A stretch of DNA of 64,000 nucleotides from NCBI GenBank assembly GCA_963812255.1, contig CAWEUM010000003.1, positions 1,240,001 through 1,304,000 of the forward strand, in the 5' to 3' direction. The position numbers were made by a program, and so were the translations under genes. The notes beneath the pieces are model-generated. The model was not told where the DNA came from. It did not search any database and saw only the letters and a program-made list of their open reading frames with translations. Positions 38,795 to 47,929 of this stretch are shown here, in pieces; position 1 is the first letter of the stretch; every line of letters begins with the position of its first letter. The DNA comes from DATJGR01 sp963812255 (GTDB lineage Bacteria > Pseudomonadota > Gammaproteobacteria > Pseudomonadales > Azotimanducaceae).

Positions 38795-39910
38795 CTACGA
38801 CTTCAGTCCCTCGAAGAAATCCATGACACCCTTGAACCACGACGTCTCTTTCGGCGAGTGCGTGTCACCGCCTTCGCGCAGCACGCCGCGCAATTCTTCG
38901 AACATCGCCTTCTGCTCGCTGTTGAGCTTCACCGGCGTCTCCACGACCACACGACACAACAGATCGCCGGGTCCGCCACCGCGAACCGGCGCCACGCCCT
39001 TGCCGCGCAGCCGGAACATGCGTCCGGTTTGCGTCTCCGCGGGAATTTTCAATTTGACTCGGCCGCCCAATGTCGGCACATCGAGCTCACCGCCAAGCAC
39101 CGCATCAGCGATTGAAATCGGCACTTCGCAGTACAGATCCTTGCCGTCACGAGAGAAGATTTTGTGTTCGCGAACGGCAACCTGCACATACAGATCGCCC
39201 GGCGGACCGCCGTTGTGACCGGCTTCGCCTTCGCCGCTGAGCCGAATTCGATCCCCGGTGTCGACACCGGGCGGAATCTTCACCGACAGCGTCTTGCGCC
39301 GCTCCACGCGACCACCCCCGCCGCACGCGCGGCACGGGTCTTTGATGATCGATCCGGCCCCGCGACAGCGAGGACACGTCTGTTGCAACGAGAAGAATCC
39401 CTGCGAGACACGAATCTGGCCGGCGCCACCGCAATCGCTGCACGGAATTGCAGTTGTGCCTTTGCGGGCACCACTGCCATCGCACTCTTCGCACACCGAC
39501 AGCACCGGTACGCGAATTTCAACGGTATCGCCACGCACTGCCTTTTCGAGCTCGAGTTCCAACGTGTAGCGCAGATCCGAGCCGCGCGCGACCGAACTGC
39601 GCCCGCCACCGCCAAAAATGTCGCCGAACACGTCGCTGAAGATGTCCGAGAAGCTCGCGCCGCCGCCGCGCCCGCCCATGTTGGAATCTAGCCCGGCGTG
39701 ACCGAACTGGTCATAGGCATTCTTCTTCGCCGAATCGGAAAGCACCTCGTAGGCTTCCGATGCTTCCTTGAATCTTTCCTCGGACGCAGGATCCGGGTTG
39801 CGATCAGGGTGGTGCTTCATCGCGAGCCGGCGATACGCCTTCTTGACGTCCGCCTCGGACGCACCGCGTTGCAGTCCCAGAACTTCGTAGTAGTCGCGCT
39901 TTGCTGCCAT
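38795..39910 (-). CDS. dnaJ: Chaperone DnaJ
   Basis: 371 residues: J domain with HPD (MKHHPDRNPDP), a Gly-rich region, four CxxCxGxG zinc repeats (CEECDGSG, CSDCGGAG, CPRCRGAG, CRACGGGG) and the C-terminal substrate-binding domains. Full type I DnaJ, partner of DnaK. Separated from dnaK by 104 bp containing a terminator-like hairpin. Confidence 0.97.
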   Translation of the reverse strand: MAAKRDYYEVLGLQRGASEADVKKAYRRLAMKHHPDRNPDPASEERFKEASEAYEVLSDSAKKNAYDQFGHAGLDSNMGGRGGGASFSDIFSDVFGDIFGGGGRSSVARGSDLRYTLELELEKAVRGDTVEIRVPVLSVCEECDGSGARKGTTAIPCSDCGGAGQIRVSQGFFSLQQTCPRCRGAGSIIKDPCRACGGGGRVERRKTLSVKIPPGVDTGDRIRLSGEGEAGHNGGPPGDLYVQVAVREHKIFSRDGKDLYCEVPISIADAVLGGELDVPTLGGRVKLKIPAETQTGRMFRLRGKGVAPVRGGGPGDLLCRVVVETPVKLNSEQKAMFEELRGVLREGGDTHSPKETSWFKGVMDFFEGLKS

Positions 39911-39938
39911 GCGATGCTCTACCAGAAAAATCTCTACA

Positions 39939-39970
39939 CAAAAGGACGCACGCTATGAAAGCGTGCGCCC
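39939..39970 (-). terminator. Hairpin between dnaK and dnaJ
   Basis: On the minus strand CGCACGCT pairs with AGCGTGCG (stem extended by GG/CC) around a TTCAT loop and is followed by TTTTGTG. As an intercistronic partial terminator it would lower dnaJ expression relative to dnaK. Confidence 0.55.
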
Positions 39971-40014
39971 TAGCCGTTTCGTCAGACCGAGTGTCGTATC
40001 ACGACACCGGGATG

Positions 40015-41937
40015 TTACTTCTTATCGTCGTCCTTGACCTCTTCGAACTCCGCATCTACGGCACCATCACCGGTCCCACCACCGTCTGCATTGTCGGTGC
40101 CGGGACTCGCGCCCGCCGTCGCATCTGCATGCATCTTCTGCGCCAGCACCGCGGATGCTTCCGTCAGAGCCGCGATCTTCTTCTCGATCGCTTCTTTGTC
40201 GTCGCCCTTCATCACTTCTTCCAGCGCTTTCGCGGCCGATTCGACGTTGGCTTTCTCCTCGTCGGTCGCCTTGTCACCGGCATCGGCCACGACTTTACGC
40301 GCGGAATGAATCAAGCCGTCGGCCTGGTTGCGCAGACCGACCATCTCCTCGAACTTCTGATCCTCTTCCGAGTGCGCCTCGGCGTCGCGAACCATCTTGT
40401 CGATCTCGGCCTCGCTCAAACCACTCGATGCCTTGATGATGATCGACTGTTCTTTGCCGGTCGCCTTGTCCTTCGCCGACACGTTCAGAATACCGTTGGC
40501 ATCGATGTCGAAGCTGACTTCCACTTGCGGCATGCCGCGCGGCGCGGGTGGAATGTCTGCTAGATCGAAGCGACCGAGCGACTTGTTCTGCGACGCCTGC
40601 TTGCGCTCGCCCTGCAATACATGAATCGTGACGGCGGTCTGGTTGTCGTCCGCGGTCGAGAACACCTGCTGCTTCTTCGTCGGAATCGTCGTGTTTTTCT
40701 CGATCAGCACGCTCATGACGCCACCAAGGGTCTCGATACCGAGCGACAATGGTGTGACGTCGAGCAGCAGCACGTCTTTGACGTCGCCGGACAACACGGC
40801 AGCCTGAATCGCGGCGCCGATCGCGACCGCTTCGTCGGGATTGACGTCCTTGCGCGGCTCTTTGCCGAAGAACTCTTTGACCCGCGCCTGCACCAACGGC
40901 ATCCGCGTCTGGCCGCCGACCAGAATGACTTCATCGACATCGCCCACTTTCACGCCAGCATCATCGAGCGCCGTGCGGCACGGCGTCATCGTCCGCTCGA
41001 CGAGTGCTTCCACCAGCGATTCCAGCTTGGCGCGAGTGACCTTTTGAACCAGGTGCTTCGGCCCGGATTTGTCCGCGGTGATATATGGCAGATTCACTTC
41101 GGTTTGCTGTGACGACGACAGCTCGATCTTGGCTTTCTCGCCCGCCTCCTTGAGGCGCTGCATCGCCAGCGGATCGCCGCGCAGGTCCATACCGTTCGCC
41201 TTCTTGAACTCGTCGGCGAGGTAATCGATCAACGTCTTGTCGAAGTCTTCGCCACCAAGGAAGGTGTCGCCATTGGTCGACAGCACTTCAAACTGCTTCT
41301 CACCGTCGACGTCGGCGATCTCGATGATCGAGATGTCGAACGTGCCGCCACCCAGGTCGTACACCGCGATTTTAGAATCGCCGCGGTGCTTGTCCATGCC
41401 ATAGGCGAGCGCAGCGGCCGTCGGTTCGTTGATGATGCGCTTGACGTCGAGCCCGGCGATGCGCCCCGCGTCTTTAGTCGCCTGGCGCTGCGAATCGTCG
41501 AAATACGCCGGTACCGTGATGACCGCTTCCGAGACGGTCTCACCGAGATAGTCCTCGGCGGTCTTCTTCATCTTCTTCAACACTTCGGCCGAGATCTGCG
41601 GCGGCGCGAGTTGCTGGCCCTTGACGTCGATCCACGCATCGCCGTTCTTGGCCCCGACGATCTTGTACGGGACCATGTCGATGTCTTTCTGGACGACCTG
41701 GTCTTTGAATTTGCGGCCGATCAGACGCTTCACCGCCGACAGCGTATTGGTCGGATTGGTCACCGCCTGGCGTTTCGCCGACTGGCCGACAAGGATTTCA
41801 CCCTCGTCGGTATAGGCGATGATCGAAGGCGTGGTCCGATCGCCCTCGGAATTCTCGATGACCTTCACGTCTTTGCCTTCCATCACCGCGACACACGAGT
41901 TCGTGGTGCCGAGGTCTATGCCGATAATCTTGCCCAT
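40015..41937 (-). CDS. dnaK: Chaperone DnaK (Hsp70)
   Basis: 640 residues. Nucleotide-binding domain with IGIDLGTTNSCVAVMEG and the IYDLGGGTFDISI-type signature (here VYDLGGGTFDISIIE), and a substrate-binding domain; the acidic tail ends in EFEEVKDDDKK. The ATG at 41937 has AGGAG 9 bp upstream; the frame opens six codons earlier. Central member of the hrcA-grpE-dnaK-dnaJ heat-shock cluster. Confidence 0.98.
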   Translation of the reverse strand: MGKIIGIDLGTTNSCVAVMEGKDVKVIENSEGDRTTPSIIAYTDEGEILVGQSAKRQAVTNPTNTLSAVKRLIGRKFKDQVVQKDIDMVPYKIVGAKNGDAWIDVKGQQLAPPQISAEVLKKMKKTAEDYLGETVSEAVITVPAYFDDSQRQATKDAGRIAGLDVKRIINEPTAAALAYGMDKHRGDSKIAVYDLGGGTFDISIIEIADVDGEKQFEVLSTNGDTFLGGEDFDKTLIDYLADEFKKANGMDLRGDPLAMQRLKEAGEKAKIELSSSQQTEVNLPYITADKSGPKHLVQKVTRAKLESLVEALVERTMTPCRTALDDAGVKVGDVDEVILVGGQTRMPLVQARVKEFFGKEPRKDVNPDEAVAIGAAIQAAVLSGDVKDVLLLDVTPLSLGIETLGGVMSVLIEKNTTIPTKKQQVFSTADDNQTAVTIHVLQGERKQASQNKSLGRFDLADIPPAPRGMPQVEVSFDIDANGILNVSAKDKATGKEQSIIIKASSGLSEAEIDKMVRDAEAHSEEDQKFEEMVGLRNQADGLIHSARKVVADAGDKATDEEKANVESAAKALEEVMKGDDKEAIEKKIAALTEASAVLAQKMHADATAGASPGTDNADGGGTGDGAVDAEFEEVKDDDKK

Positions 41938-42018
41938 CTGTGGGATCTCCTTCATAGCCCCGGTCTACGGAGCAACTGGTAACCGCTATATTGGCGCTCG
42001 GCGCCAAAGTTCAACCCG

Positions 42019-42588
42019 TCATTCGTCCGAATCGGTGGGTGCCTTCGCCACCATCACCATCGCCGCCCGCACCAGACGCCCATTCAACGTGAAGCCCTTC
42101 TGCAGCACCTCGACCACCGAACCGGGCTCGGCGGTCTGGCTCTCCAGCATGCCGACGGCCTGATGAAACTTGGGGTCGAACGGTTCGCCCACCGGATCGA
42201 GCTGGATGATGTCGGCCTTCGCCAGCGTGTCGAGAAACAACTTCAGCGACAGCTCCACGCCGTCAGCGATCGCCGCGGCGGATCCGGCAGCGTTCGGCGC
42301 CCGCGCCGATTCGACCGCGCGCTCGAGGCTGTCCAGTACTGGGAGCAGATCGCTGGTAAAGCGCTCCAGCGCGAACTTGTGAGCATTTTCGACGTCGCGC
42401 TGCGCCCGGCGCCGCACGTTTTCCGATTCCGCCTGTGCGCGCAACGCCTGTTCTCGCGCCTGGTCGGCCGCGTTCCGTGCCGCTTCGAGCGCGGCGATCA
42501 ACTCAGCCTCCGTCTGGGGCGCGGTTTCACCGTCGTTCGCATCGCTGATCACACCGACGGCTTCGGGTGTTGATTTGTCTTCGGACAT
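42019..42588 (-). CDS. grpE: Nucleotide exchange factor GrpE
   Basis: 189 residues: a long N-terminal coiled coil (about 25-90) and a C-terminal beta domain with FDPKFHQAVGMLES and VLQKGFTLNGRLVRAAMV. Releases ADP from DnaK. The ATG at 42588 was taken; a TTG six bases upstream at 42594 sits closer to AGGAG (5 bp) and is possible. A sigma-32-type promoter lies just upstream. Confidence 0.95.
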   Translation of the reverse strand: MSEDKSTPEAVGVISDANDGETAPQTEAELIAALEAARNAADQAREQALRAQAESENVRRRAQRDVENAHKFALERFTSDLLPVLDSLERAVESARAPNAAGSAAAIADGVELSLKLFLDTLAKADIIQLDPVGEPFDPKFHQAVGMLESQTAEPGSVVEVLQKGFTLNGRLVRAAMVMVAKAPTDSDE

Positions 42589-42620
42589 TCGCAACGAGAC
42601 TCCTGCTGGGCGCGGTTGGG

Positions 42621-42650
42621 AATAATGGGGTCTCGAACCGGCTTTCCAAC
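42621..42650 (-). promoter_or_regulatory. Predicted sigma-32 heat-shock promoter of grpE-dnaK-dnaJ
   Basis: Minus strand GTTGGAAA (resembling the -35 CTTGAAA), a 12-bp spacer, and CCCCATTAT, a near-perfect sigma-32 -10 element. It lies in the hrcA-grpE gap about 35 bp upstream of grpE. Confidence 0.6.
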
Positions 42651-42668
42651 CCCGGCGGCGGGTGCAGT

Positions 42669-43736
42669 TCAGGACTGATCGAGCGCCGCGCCAAGCACTC
42701 GCGCAGTGACGTCGACGATCGGGATGATCTGCTGATAGGCCATCCGAGTCGGGCCGATCACGCCCAGCACACCCGCTACTCGCGCGTTGACTCGATACGG
42801 CGCGGTGACCACGCTGTAGTCACCCAGCACCTCATAACCGGACTCCTCGCCGATGAACAGCTGAATGCCTTCGGAGTCCAGGCATCGATCGAGCAGATGC
42901 AGGATGTCGCGTTTCCGAGCAAAGGCGTCGAACAACCTGCGCATCGCCTCATCGTTGCGTGTCCCGAGCAGGTTTGCCTCGCCGGCCACCACATAGCCAT
43001 CCGCGTCCGATGCGCCGGAGCGGCTACCCGACGCGTCCACGTCGAAGGCTTTCGCGGCCATATCGAGCGCGAGTTGCATCAGTTGATCAACGCCGGCTTT
43101 GTCGCGCTGCATGCTATCGATCAACGCAGTACGGATGTTCTGCAGTGATGCACCGGCAAACTCGCGATTGATGTAGTTCGCGGCCTGCACGAGCTCGCTT
43201 TCGCTGTACTCGCGATCGGTGTGAATCACCCTGTTTTGGACGTCACGTTCATTGATAACCAGGATCACCAGCACGCGATTGGACGTCAGCGGTAGGAATT
43301 CCACCTGCCGCAACGCGATCTGTTCTTTGCGCGGCAACGTCACGACACCGGCCATGCTGCTGATCTCGGCCAGCAATCCGGATGCGAGTTCGACCAATCG
43401 CGACGGCGCGAGATCCGGATTCAAGCCGTCGCGCAACATTCGCACACTGCTGCGCCGCAACGGTTTCACCGACAGCAAGGTATCGACAAAAAATCGCAAA
43501 CCGAGATTCGTCGGCACCTTGCCGGCGGAGGTGTGCGGCGACACGACCAGTCCCCGCGCTTCGAGTTCCGCCATGATGTTGCGTACTGTCGCGGCACTCA
43601 CATCGACATCGGGTCGCGTCGCGAGCGTTTTCGACGCCACAGGCGTGCCCTGCTCGAGATAGTGCTCGACAAGCATCTTCAACAGGCGCTGAGCCCGATC
43701 GCCAATGCCATCTTCTGATCTTTGCTGTCGCTTCAC
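42669..43736 (-). CDS. hrcA: Heat-inducible transcription repressor HrcA
   Basis: 355 residues: N-terminal winged helix (RAQRLLKMLVEHYLEQGTPVASKTLA, VSAATVRNIMAELEARGLVVSPHTSAGKVPT) and the C-terminal HrcA domain (FIGEESGYEVLGDYSVVTAPY). Represses chaperone genes by binding CIRCE operators. The GTG at 43736 fits the family start; the frame is open upstream to 43832 without similarity. No CIRCE inverted repeat was seen in this cluster. Confidence 0.93.
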   Translation of the reverse strand: MKRQQRSEDGIGDRAQRLLKMLVEHYLEQGTPVASKTLATRPDVDVSAATVRNIMAELEARGLVVSPHTSAGKVPTNLGLRFFVDTLLSVKPLRRSSVRMLRDGLNPDLAPSRLVELASGLLAEISSMAGVVTLPRKEQIALRQVEFLPLTSNRVLVILVINERDVQNRVIHTDREYSESELVQAANYINREFAGASLQNIRTALIDSMQRDKAGVDQLMQLALDMAAKAFDVDASGSRSGASDADGYVVAGEANLLGTRNDEAMRRLFDAFARKRDILHLLDRCLDSEGIQLFIGEESGYEVLGDYSVVTAPYRVNARVAGVLGVIGPTRMAYQQIIPIVDVTARVLGAALDQS

Positions 43737-43839
43737 GTTGCCAAAAACGCGTTTACCCCGATCGGCACCGGCACCTAAAATGGCACGAATACCCGGCGAA
43801 ACCAACCTGAGTTCGCGCCCGCGAGGATCCACTCACGCC

Positions 43840-45498
43840 ATGCTGACCCGATTGACCGTCCGCGACTTCGCGCTGGTGAGGGCGGTAGACGTGGTATTCG
43901 AGCGGGGGATGACGGTGCTGACCGGTGAATCCGGTGCCGGCAAGTCGATCCTGCTGGGCGCGCTTGGTCTCGCGCTCGGCGATCGCGCCTCCTCCGCGGC
44001 GGTGCGCCCCACGGCAGAGCGCAGCGACGTCAGCGCCGAGTTCGACATCGAGGGCATTGAGCGCGCTTTCGACTTCATCGCGACGCGCGGCCTCGACGAT
44101 CCGGACACCCCACATCGCTGTGTGCTGCGTCGAATCATCAACCGAGAGGGCCGCTCGCGCGCGTTCATCAACGGCGCGCCTGTGACACTGAATGATTTGA
44201 CCGAACTGGCGGCAACACTGATCGACATTCATGGCCAGAACGAGCATCAATCGTTGCTGCGCCGCGACGTGCAGCTCGATCTACTCGATCACTACGCCGG
44301 CGTCGAAACGCTCGCAGCGCGCGTTCGCGATGCATACCGGACGTGGCGTGCTGCGACCGACCAGCTCGAGGCACTCGAAGCCGGTGCGGCGCAGTCGCGC
44401 GACCGAAGAGCCTTGTTGGAGTACCAGCTCGGCGAACTGGCCGAACTCGCGACCACAGCCGGTGAGTATGCGGATCTGCATGACCGCTTTCGCCGCCAAT
44501 CAAAGTCGCAGGAAATCCAGATGCGCGTCGGTACCGCGTTGGCCGTGCTGGACGGCGAAGCCGAGTCCAGCGCCGCCGATGTACCGCGTCTCGCGACATT
44601 GCTCGCGACCATCGACGATCGTCATGCGGCGCTGTCGAACGCGCGGGAGCTGCTCCAAACAGCGCTGACACACCTCGATGAGACGGCGCTGGAGCTGCGA
44701 CGCTATCTGGATGACCTGACCTCTGCGCCCGACGAACTCGAACGCATGGAGGCACGGCTCGATCACATCACCGAACTCGCGCGCAAACATCGCGTGCGTC
44801 CCGAGTTTCTGGCCGAACACCACGCCGAACTCGAACACGAGCTCAATGCACTCGTTGTCAGCGTCGAAGATCTCGATACCGTGCGCAACACGATGGTAGC
44901 GGCACAAGCCCAATTTCGAACGATGGGCGGTGAGCTGTCCGCCAAACGACGTCGGGCCGCGAAGAAATTCGCCCGCGACGTCAGCGCGCACATGGATGGT
45001 TTGGGTATCGCCGGCGGCAGCCTCGAATTGAGGTTCACCGATGCCGAACACGAAGGCGGCCTCGACTCGGTGGAATACCAGATCGTGACGAATCCAAAAT
45101 ATCCGGCGGCGCCGTTGGCCCGCATCGCATCGGGCGGCGAACGTTCGCGCGTCAGCCTCGCGATCCAGGTGGTTGCCGCCGAAAAATCCCGGCTTCCAGC
45201 GCTCATCCTCGACGAAGCCGATGTCGGCATCGGCGGCACCACGGCAGATGTGGTCGGCCGGCTGTTGCGTCGTCTCGCCGCGCGCACACAAGTACTGTGT
45301 GTCACACACGCGCCGCAAGTTGCCGCGCGAGGCGAACATCATCTGCTGATCCGCAAGACCAGCGAGTACGACACCATCGTCGAACCGTTGGACAGTTCAG
45401 GGCGCGTTGCCGAGCTCGCACGGATGCTCGGTGGCGCCGACATCACGACGAAGACGATCGAATACGCGCAGGAACTGATCAGTACCGGTGCGACCTGA
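43840..45498 (+). CDS. recN: DNA repair protein RecN
   Basis: 552 residues of the SMC-like ABC ATPase family: Walker A GESGAGKS (29-36), a central coiled coil (about 150-370), ABC signature ASGGERSRVSLAIQ, Walker B LILDEADVGIGG, and the RecN VTHAPQVAARGEHH end. Acts in double-strand break repair. Divergent from hrcA. nadK, often beside recN, is not here. Confidence 0.96.
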   Translation: MLTRLTVRDFALVRAVDVVFERGMTVLTGESGAGKSILLGALGLALGDRASSAAVRPTAERSDVSAEFDIEGIERAFDFIATRGLDDPDTPHRCVLRRIINREGRSRAFINGAPVTLNDLTELAATLIDIHGQNEHQSLLRRDVQLDLLDHYAGVETLAARVRDAYRTWRAATDQLEALEAGAAQSRDRRALLEYQLGELAELATTAGEYADLHDRFRRQSKSQEIQMRVGTALAVLDGEAESSAADVPRLATLLATIDDRHAALSNARELLQTALTHLDETALELRRYLDDLTSAPDELERMEARLDHITELARKHRVRPEFLAEHHAELEHELNALVVSVEDLDTVRNTMVAAQAQFRTMGGELSAKRRRAAKKFARDVSAHMDGLGIAGGSLELRFTDAEHEGGLDSVEYQIVTNPKYPAAPLARIASGGERSRVSLAIQVVAAEKSRLPALILDEADVGIGGTTADVVGRLLRRLAARTQVLCVTHAPQVAARGEHHLLIRKTSEYDTIVEPLDSSGRVAELARMLGGADITTKTIEYAQELISTGAT

Positions 45499-45570
45499 TC
45501 GTTCCCTGAACCTTCCAACACTCCGACCGTCTCGCTACTATCTGCGCCCCATTGAGCTTCCGGAGTATGC

Positions 45571-46008
45571 GTGCGTCCGCTTCTGGCAACGATCTTGTTC
45601 CTGATCGCGGGCTGCCACTTCGGTTTGCCGAAAGTGGCCCACGTCGCGGTGCAGCAGGGCAACGTCATCACCCAGGAGATGATCGACCGGCTCAAACCGG
45701 GCATGACCCGCCGCCAGGTGGCGTTCGTGATGGGTGAACCGGTGCTGCGCGACCCATTCAATCCAGGCCGCTGGGACTATGTGTATTCGGTTCAGGTCGG
45801 CGACGTGGTGTATCAGCAGCTGAGAATGTCACTGTTCTTCAAAGGCGACACACTCGCGAAGTTCAGCGGCGACATGGCACCGACGAGCGCGGCCGAGCAG
45901 GCCAAAGCCGACACCGTGGCTGATCCGCTCGCGCCGACCCCACCCGAGATCACTCCGCCTCCTGCCGATCCGCCCTCCGCCGACGCGCAGTCATCGGATC
46001 AACCGTAA
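45571..46008 (+). CDS. bamE: Outer membrane assembly lipoprotein BamE (SmpA/OmlA)
   Basis: 145 residues. Signal peptide with lipobox LIAG-C at residue 15. The SmpA/OmlA fold follows: GNVITQEMIDRLKPGMTRRQVAFVMGEPVLRDPF and WDYVYSV. Part of the BAM complex that inserts outer-membrane beta barrels. GTG start with GGAG 5 bp upstream. A Pro/Ala-rich C-terminal tail extends past the family core, and its last 59 bp overlap the 3' end of rnfH on the other strand. Confidence 0.94.
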   Translation: MRPLLATILFLIAGCHFGLPKVAHVAVQQGNVITQEMIDRLKPGMTRRQVAFVMGEPVLRDPFNPGRWDYVYSVQVGDVVYQQLRMSLFFKGDTLAKFSGDMAPTSAAEQAKADTVADPLAPTPPEITPPPADPPSADAQSSDQP

Positions 46009-46240
46009 GCGGGCGATAGATCTCCACTCGATCCCCTTCGTCGAGCCGTTGGCTGCGATCAGCCACTATGCGCCCGAATACTCCGACCGATGCGCGATCG
46101 AAGTCGAGACCGGAAAATCCGGGCATCGTGGCGACGTGCGCCAGCGCATCGGCCACCGTGGCGCCGTGCGGCAACGACAGTTCGGCCAGCAACTGGACCT
46201 CGGGCAGCGCGTAAACCACTTCGACGTGCACGCCACTCAC
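45950..46240 (-). CDS. rnfH: RnfH family ubiquitin-like protein
   Basis: 96 residues matching RnfH (UPF0125): VEVVYALPEVQLLAELSLPHGATVADAL, VGVFGRIV and the end DRVEIYRPLTVDPMTARRRRA. Role unknown; beta-grasp fold. The GTG at 46240 overlaps the ratA stop (GTGA), so the two are coupled like the ratA-ratB pair of E. coli. Confidence 0.93.
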   Translation of the reverse strand: MSGVHVEVVYALPEVQLLAELSLPHGATVADALAHVATMPGFSGLDFDRASVGVFGRIVADRSQRLDEGDRVEIYRPLTVDPMTARRRRADRQEAE

Positions 46241-46680
46241 ACGCCACCCGAGCCGTAAATTGCGCGCGCCCGTTTGCAGAACGCATCCACTATAGTGCCG
46301 GCGGCGCGCCCGAAGATGATCCCGAGCGTGCGCTGAACGAGCGTCCGCGACATCTCGAACTCGAGCTCGAGTTCCACTTTGCTGCCGAGCGCAGCCAGCG
46401 CGATGAAGCGCCACCTGCCCGCAAGCCGCTCGAACGGACCGCGCACCAGGTTCAAATCGATCGAGTCTGGGTAGACGAGCACGTTGCGCGTGGTGAATCG
46501 TTCAGCAATGCGTCCTTTCGCGATCGTCAGCTCCGCAACGACTTCATCCGCGTCGTCGCGCACGATCCGCGCCGCGCTGCACCATGGCAGGAATTCCGGA
46601 TAACGCTCGATGTCACGGACGATGTCGAACACCTGAGCCGCAGAATACGGCAACAATGCTGAGCGCCGTACCTGGGGCAT
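46237..46680 (-). CDS. ratA: RatA-like START/polyketide-cyclase-fold protein
   Basis: 147 residues of the SRPBCC superfamily: VRRSALLPYSAAQVFDIVRDIERYPEFLPWC and the C-terminal RTLVQRTLGIIFGRAAG. The E. coli homologue was described as a 50S-binding toxin; the mitochondrial relative Coq10 binds ubiquinone, so the function is open. Start ATG at 46680. Divergent from smpB. Confidence 0.92.
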   Translation of the reverse strand: MPQVRRSALLPYSAAQVFDIVRDIERYPEFLPWCSAARIVRDDADEVVAELTIAKGRIAERFTTRNVLVYPDSIDLNLVRGPFERLAGRWRFIALAALGSKVELELEFEMSRTLVQRTLGIIFGRAAGTIVDAFCKRARAIYGSGGV

Positions 46681-46741
46681 TTCGACAGCCTGTTTGCGAG
46701 CCCGACGAAGGCGAGCGGAAGAAACCGCAATTGTCGACAAA

Positions 46742-46771
46742 TTGGGTAACCCCCTCAAGCGCCCCTATAAT
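46742..46771 (+). promoter_or_regulatory. Predicted smpB promoter (leaderless)
   Basis: TTGGGT (-35, 46742-46747), an 18-bp spacer, and a perfect TATAAT (46766-46771). The smpB ATG starts 7 bp after the -10 box, where transcription itself should begin, so the mRNA would have no 5' leader. No Shine-Dalgarno site is present. Confidence 0.6.
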
Positions 46772-46778
46772 CGGCCGC

Positions 46779-47252
46779 ATGGCAAAAGCGAAAACCAAAG
46801 GACCGGCGTCGATTGCGCAGAATCGACGCGCACGCCACGACTATGCGCTCTCCGATCGATTCGAGGCCGGCATCGCGCTGGCGGGCTGGGAATTGAAGAG
46901 CATCCGTAGCGGCAAGGCTCAGCTGCTGGACAGCTATGTGCTGATCCGCGACGGCGAGGCGTGGCTGCACGGCGCCACAATAACGCCGTTGGCGAGCGCA
47001 TCTACCCACGTGATCGCAGATCCGAAGCGCATGCGCAAGCTGCTGCTGCACAAGAAGGAGATCGCCCGTCTGTTCGCCGATACGAGCCAGAAGGGCTACA
47101 CGTGCGTCGCGACATCGCTGTACTGGAAGGGCAACAAGGTGAAATGCGAAATCGCGTTGGGCAAAGGGAAGAAGGAACACGACAAGCGCGCCACCGAACG
47201 GGACCGCGACTGGAAGCGGCAACAACACCGCACCTTGAAACAATCCGCGTAG
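46779..47252 (+). CDS. smpB: SsrA-binding protein SmpB
   Basis: 157 residues: NRRARHDYALSDRFEAGIALAGWELKSIRSGKAQL and the basic C-terminal tail (KGKKEHDKR...WKRQQ). Binds the tRNA-like part of tmRNA in ribosome rescue. ssrA itself lies 46 bp downstream. The start codon is placed by homology. Confidence 0.97.
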   Translation: MAKAKTKGPASIAQNRRARHDYALSDRFEAGIALAGWELKSIRSGKAQLLDSYVLIRDGEAWLHGATITPLASASTHVIADPKRMRKLLLHKKEIARLFADTSQKGYTCVATSLYWKGNKVKCEIALGKGKKEHDKRATERDRDWKRQQHRTLKQSA

Positions 47253-47298
47253 AACCCCATAAACGCAGTGGTATACTTGCGAACCTGTTTCAAGAACC

Positions 47299-47653
47299 GG
47301 GGGCGACCTGGCTTCGACGGCGGTGACAACGCCAAAGGTGCATGCCGAGAGGGTAGTAACTCTCGTAAATCAATTGCTGCAACTTTTATAGTTGCCAACG
47401 ACGAAAACTACGCACTAGCCGCTTAAGCCGGCTAACGCTGACGATTGCTGCCTGTGGCATGAAATCAGCGGCACGTTTCACAGGATCGCGCACAACGCCT
47501 CGCCCGGGGCCGCGTCGTTAAAACCAATCGGGATCGCTTGGGACACCCTGCTCGCCGGGTCGACTCGAAGCTAAATCAATAGACGAAACTAAGCATGTAG
47601 ATCCGATGGTCGAGTACCGGCGGACGCGGGTTCAACTCCCGCCGCCTCCACCA
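47299..47653 (+). ncRNA. ssrA: Transfer-messenger RNA (tmRNA)
   Basis: Begins GGGGGCGACCTGGCTTCGACGG and ends with a T-arm (GGTTCAACTCCCGCC) and GCCTCCACCA, so the ends pair as a tRNA acceptor stem; about 355 nt. The tag frame (47394-47426) encodes ANDENYALAA then TAA, identical to E. coli. The 3' end is a common integration site for genomic islands, and degraded DNA follows it here. Confidence 0.97.
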
Positions 47654-47929
47654 ACTCCTGGTCTAACCTAGACCACTCCAGACGGCTAGAGACCAGTGAA
47701 TACCTGAGCTCCAGCCGTTCTGGCTTCTCCCATCGAACCGTTCCGAATGGTCTAGAGCAGGCCCCGTAAGGGCTCGCCGCTCGCGCGTGTTATGGGTATC
47801 GCCAAGGGCATTGGAACATGCGAGTGGCTGGTCTTTCGTGAGCGCCTTTTTGGCGAACTCGGAGATCTTTCCGTCCAGTTGGCCGCTCGCAGCCATCGCC
47901 TCACACCCAGCTCCGAAAGCGGCACTTGC
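47654..47929. other. Non-coding scar after ssrA
   Basis: No convincing gene. Five bases past tmRNA is a perfect 7-bp inverted repeat (TGGTCTA/TAGACCA, 47659-47675). It is followed by a second, imperfect pair (CCAGACGGCT and AGCCGTTCTGG) about 30 bp apart. These might be remains of recombination sites; no second copy of the ssrA 3' end was found by eye. Confidence 0.4.
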
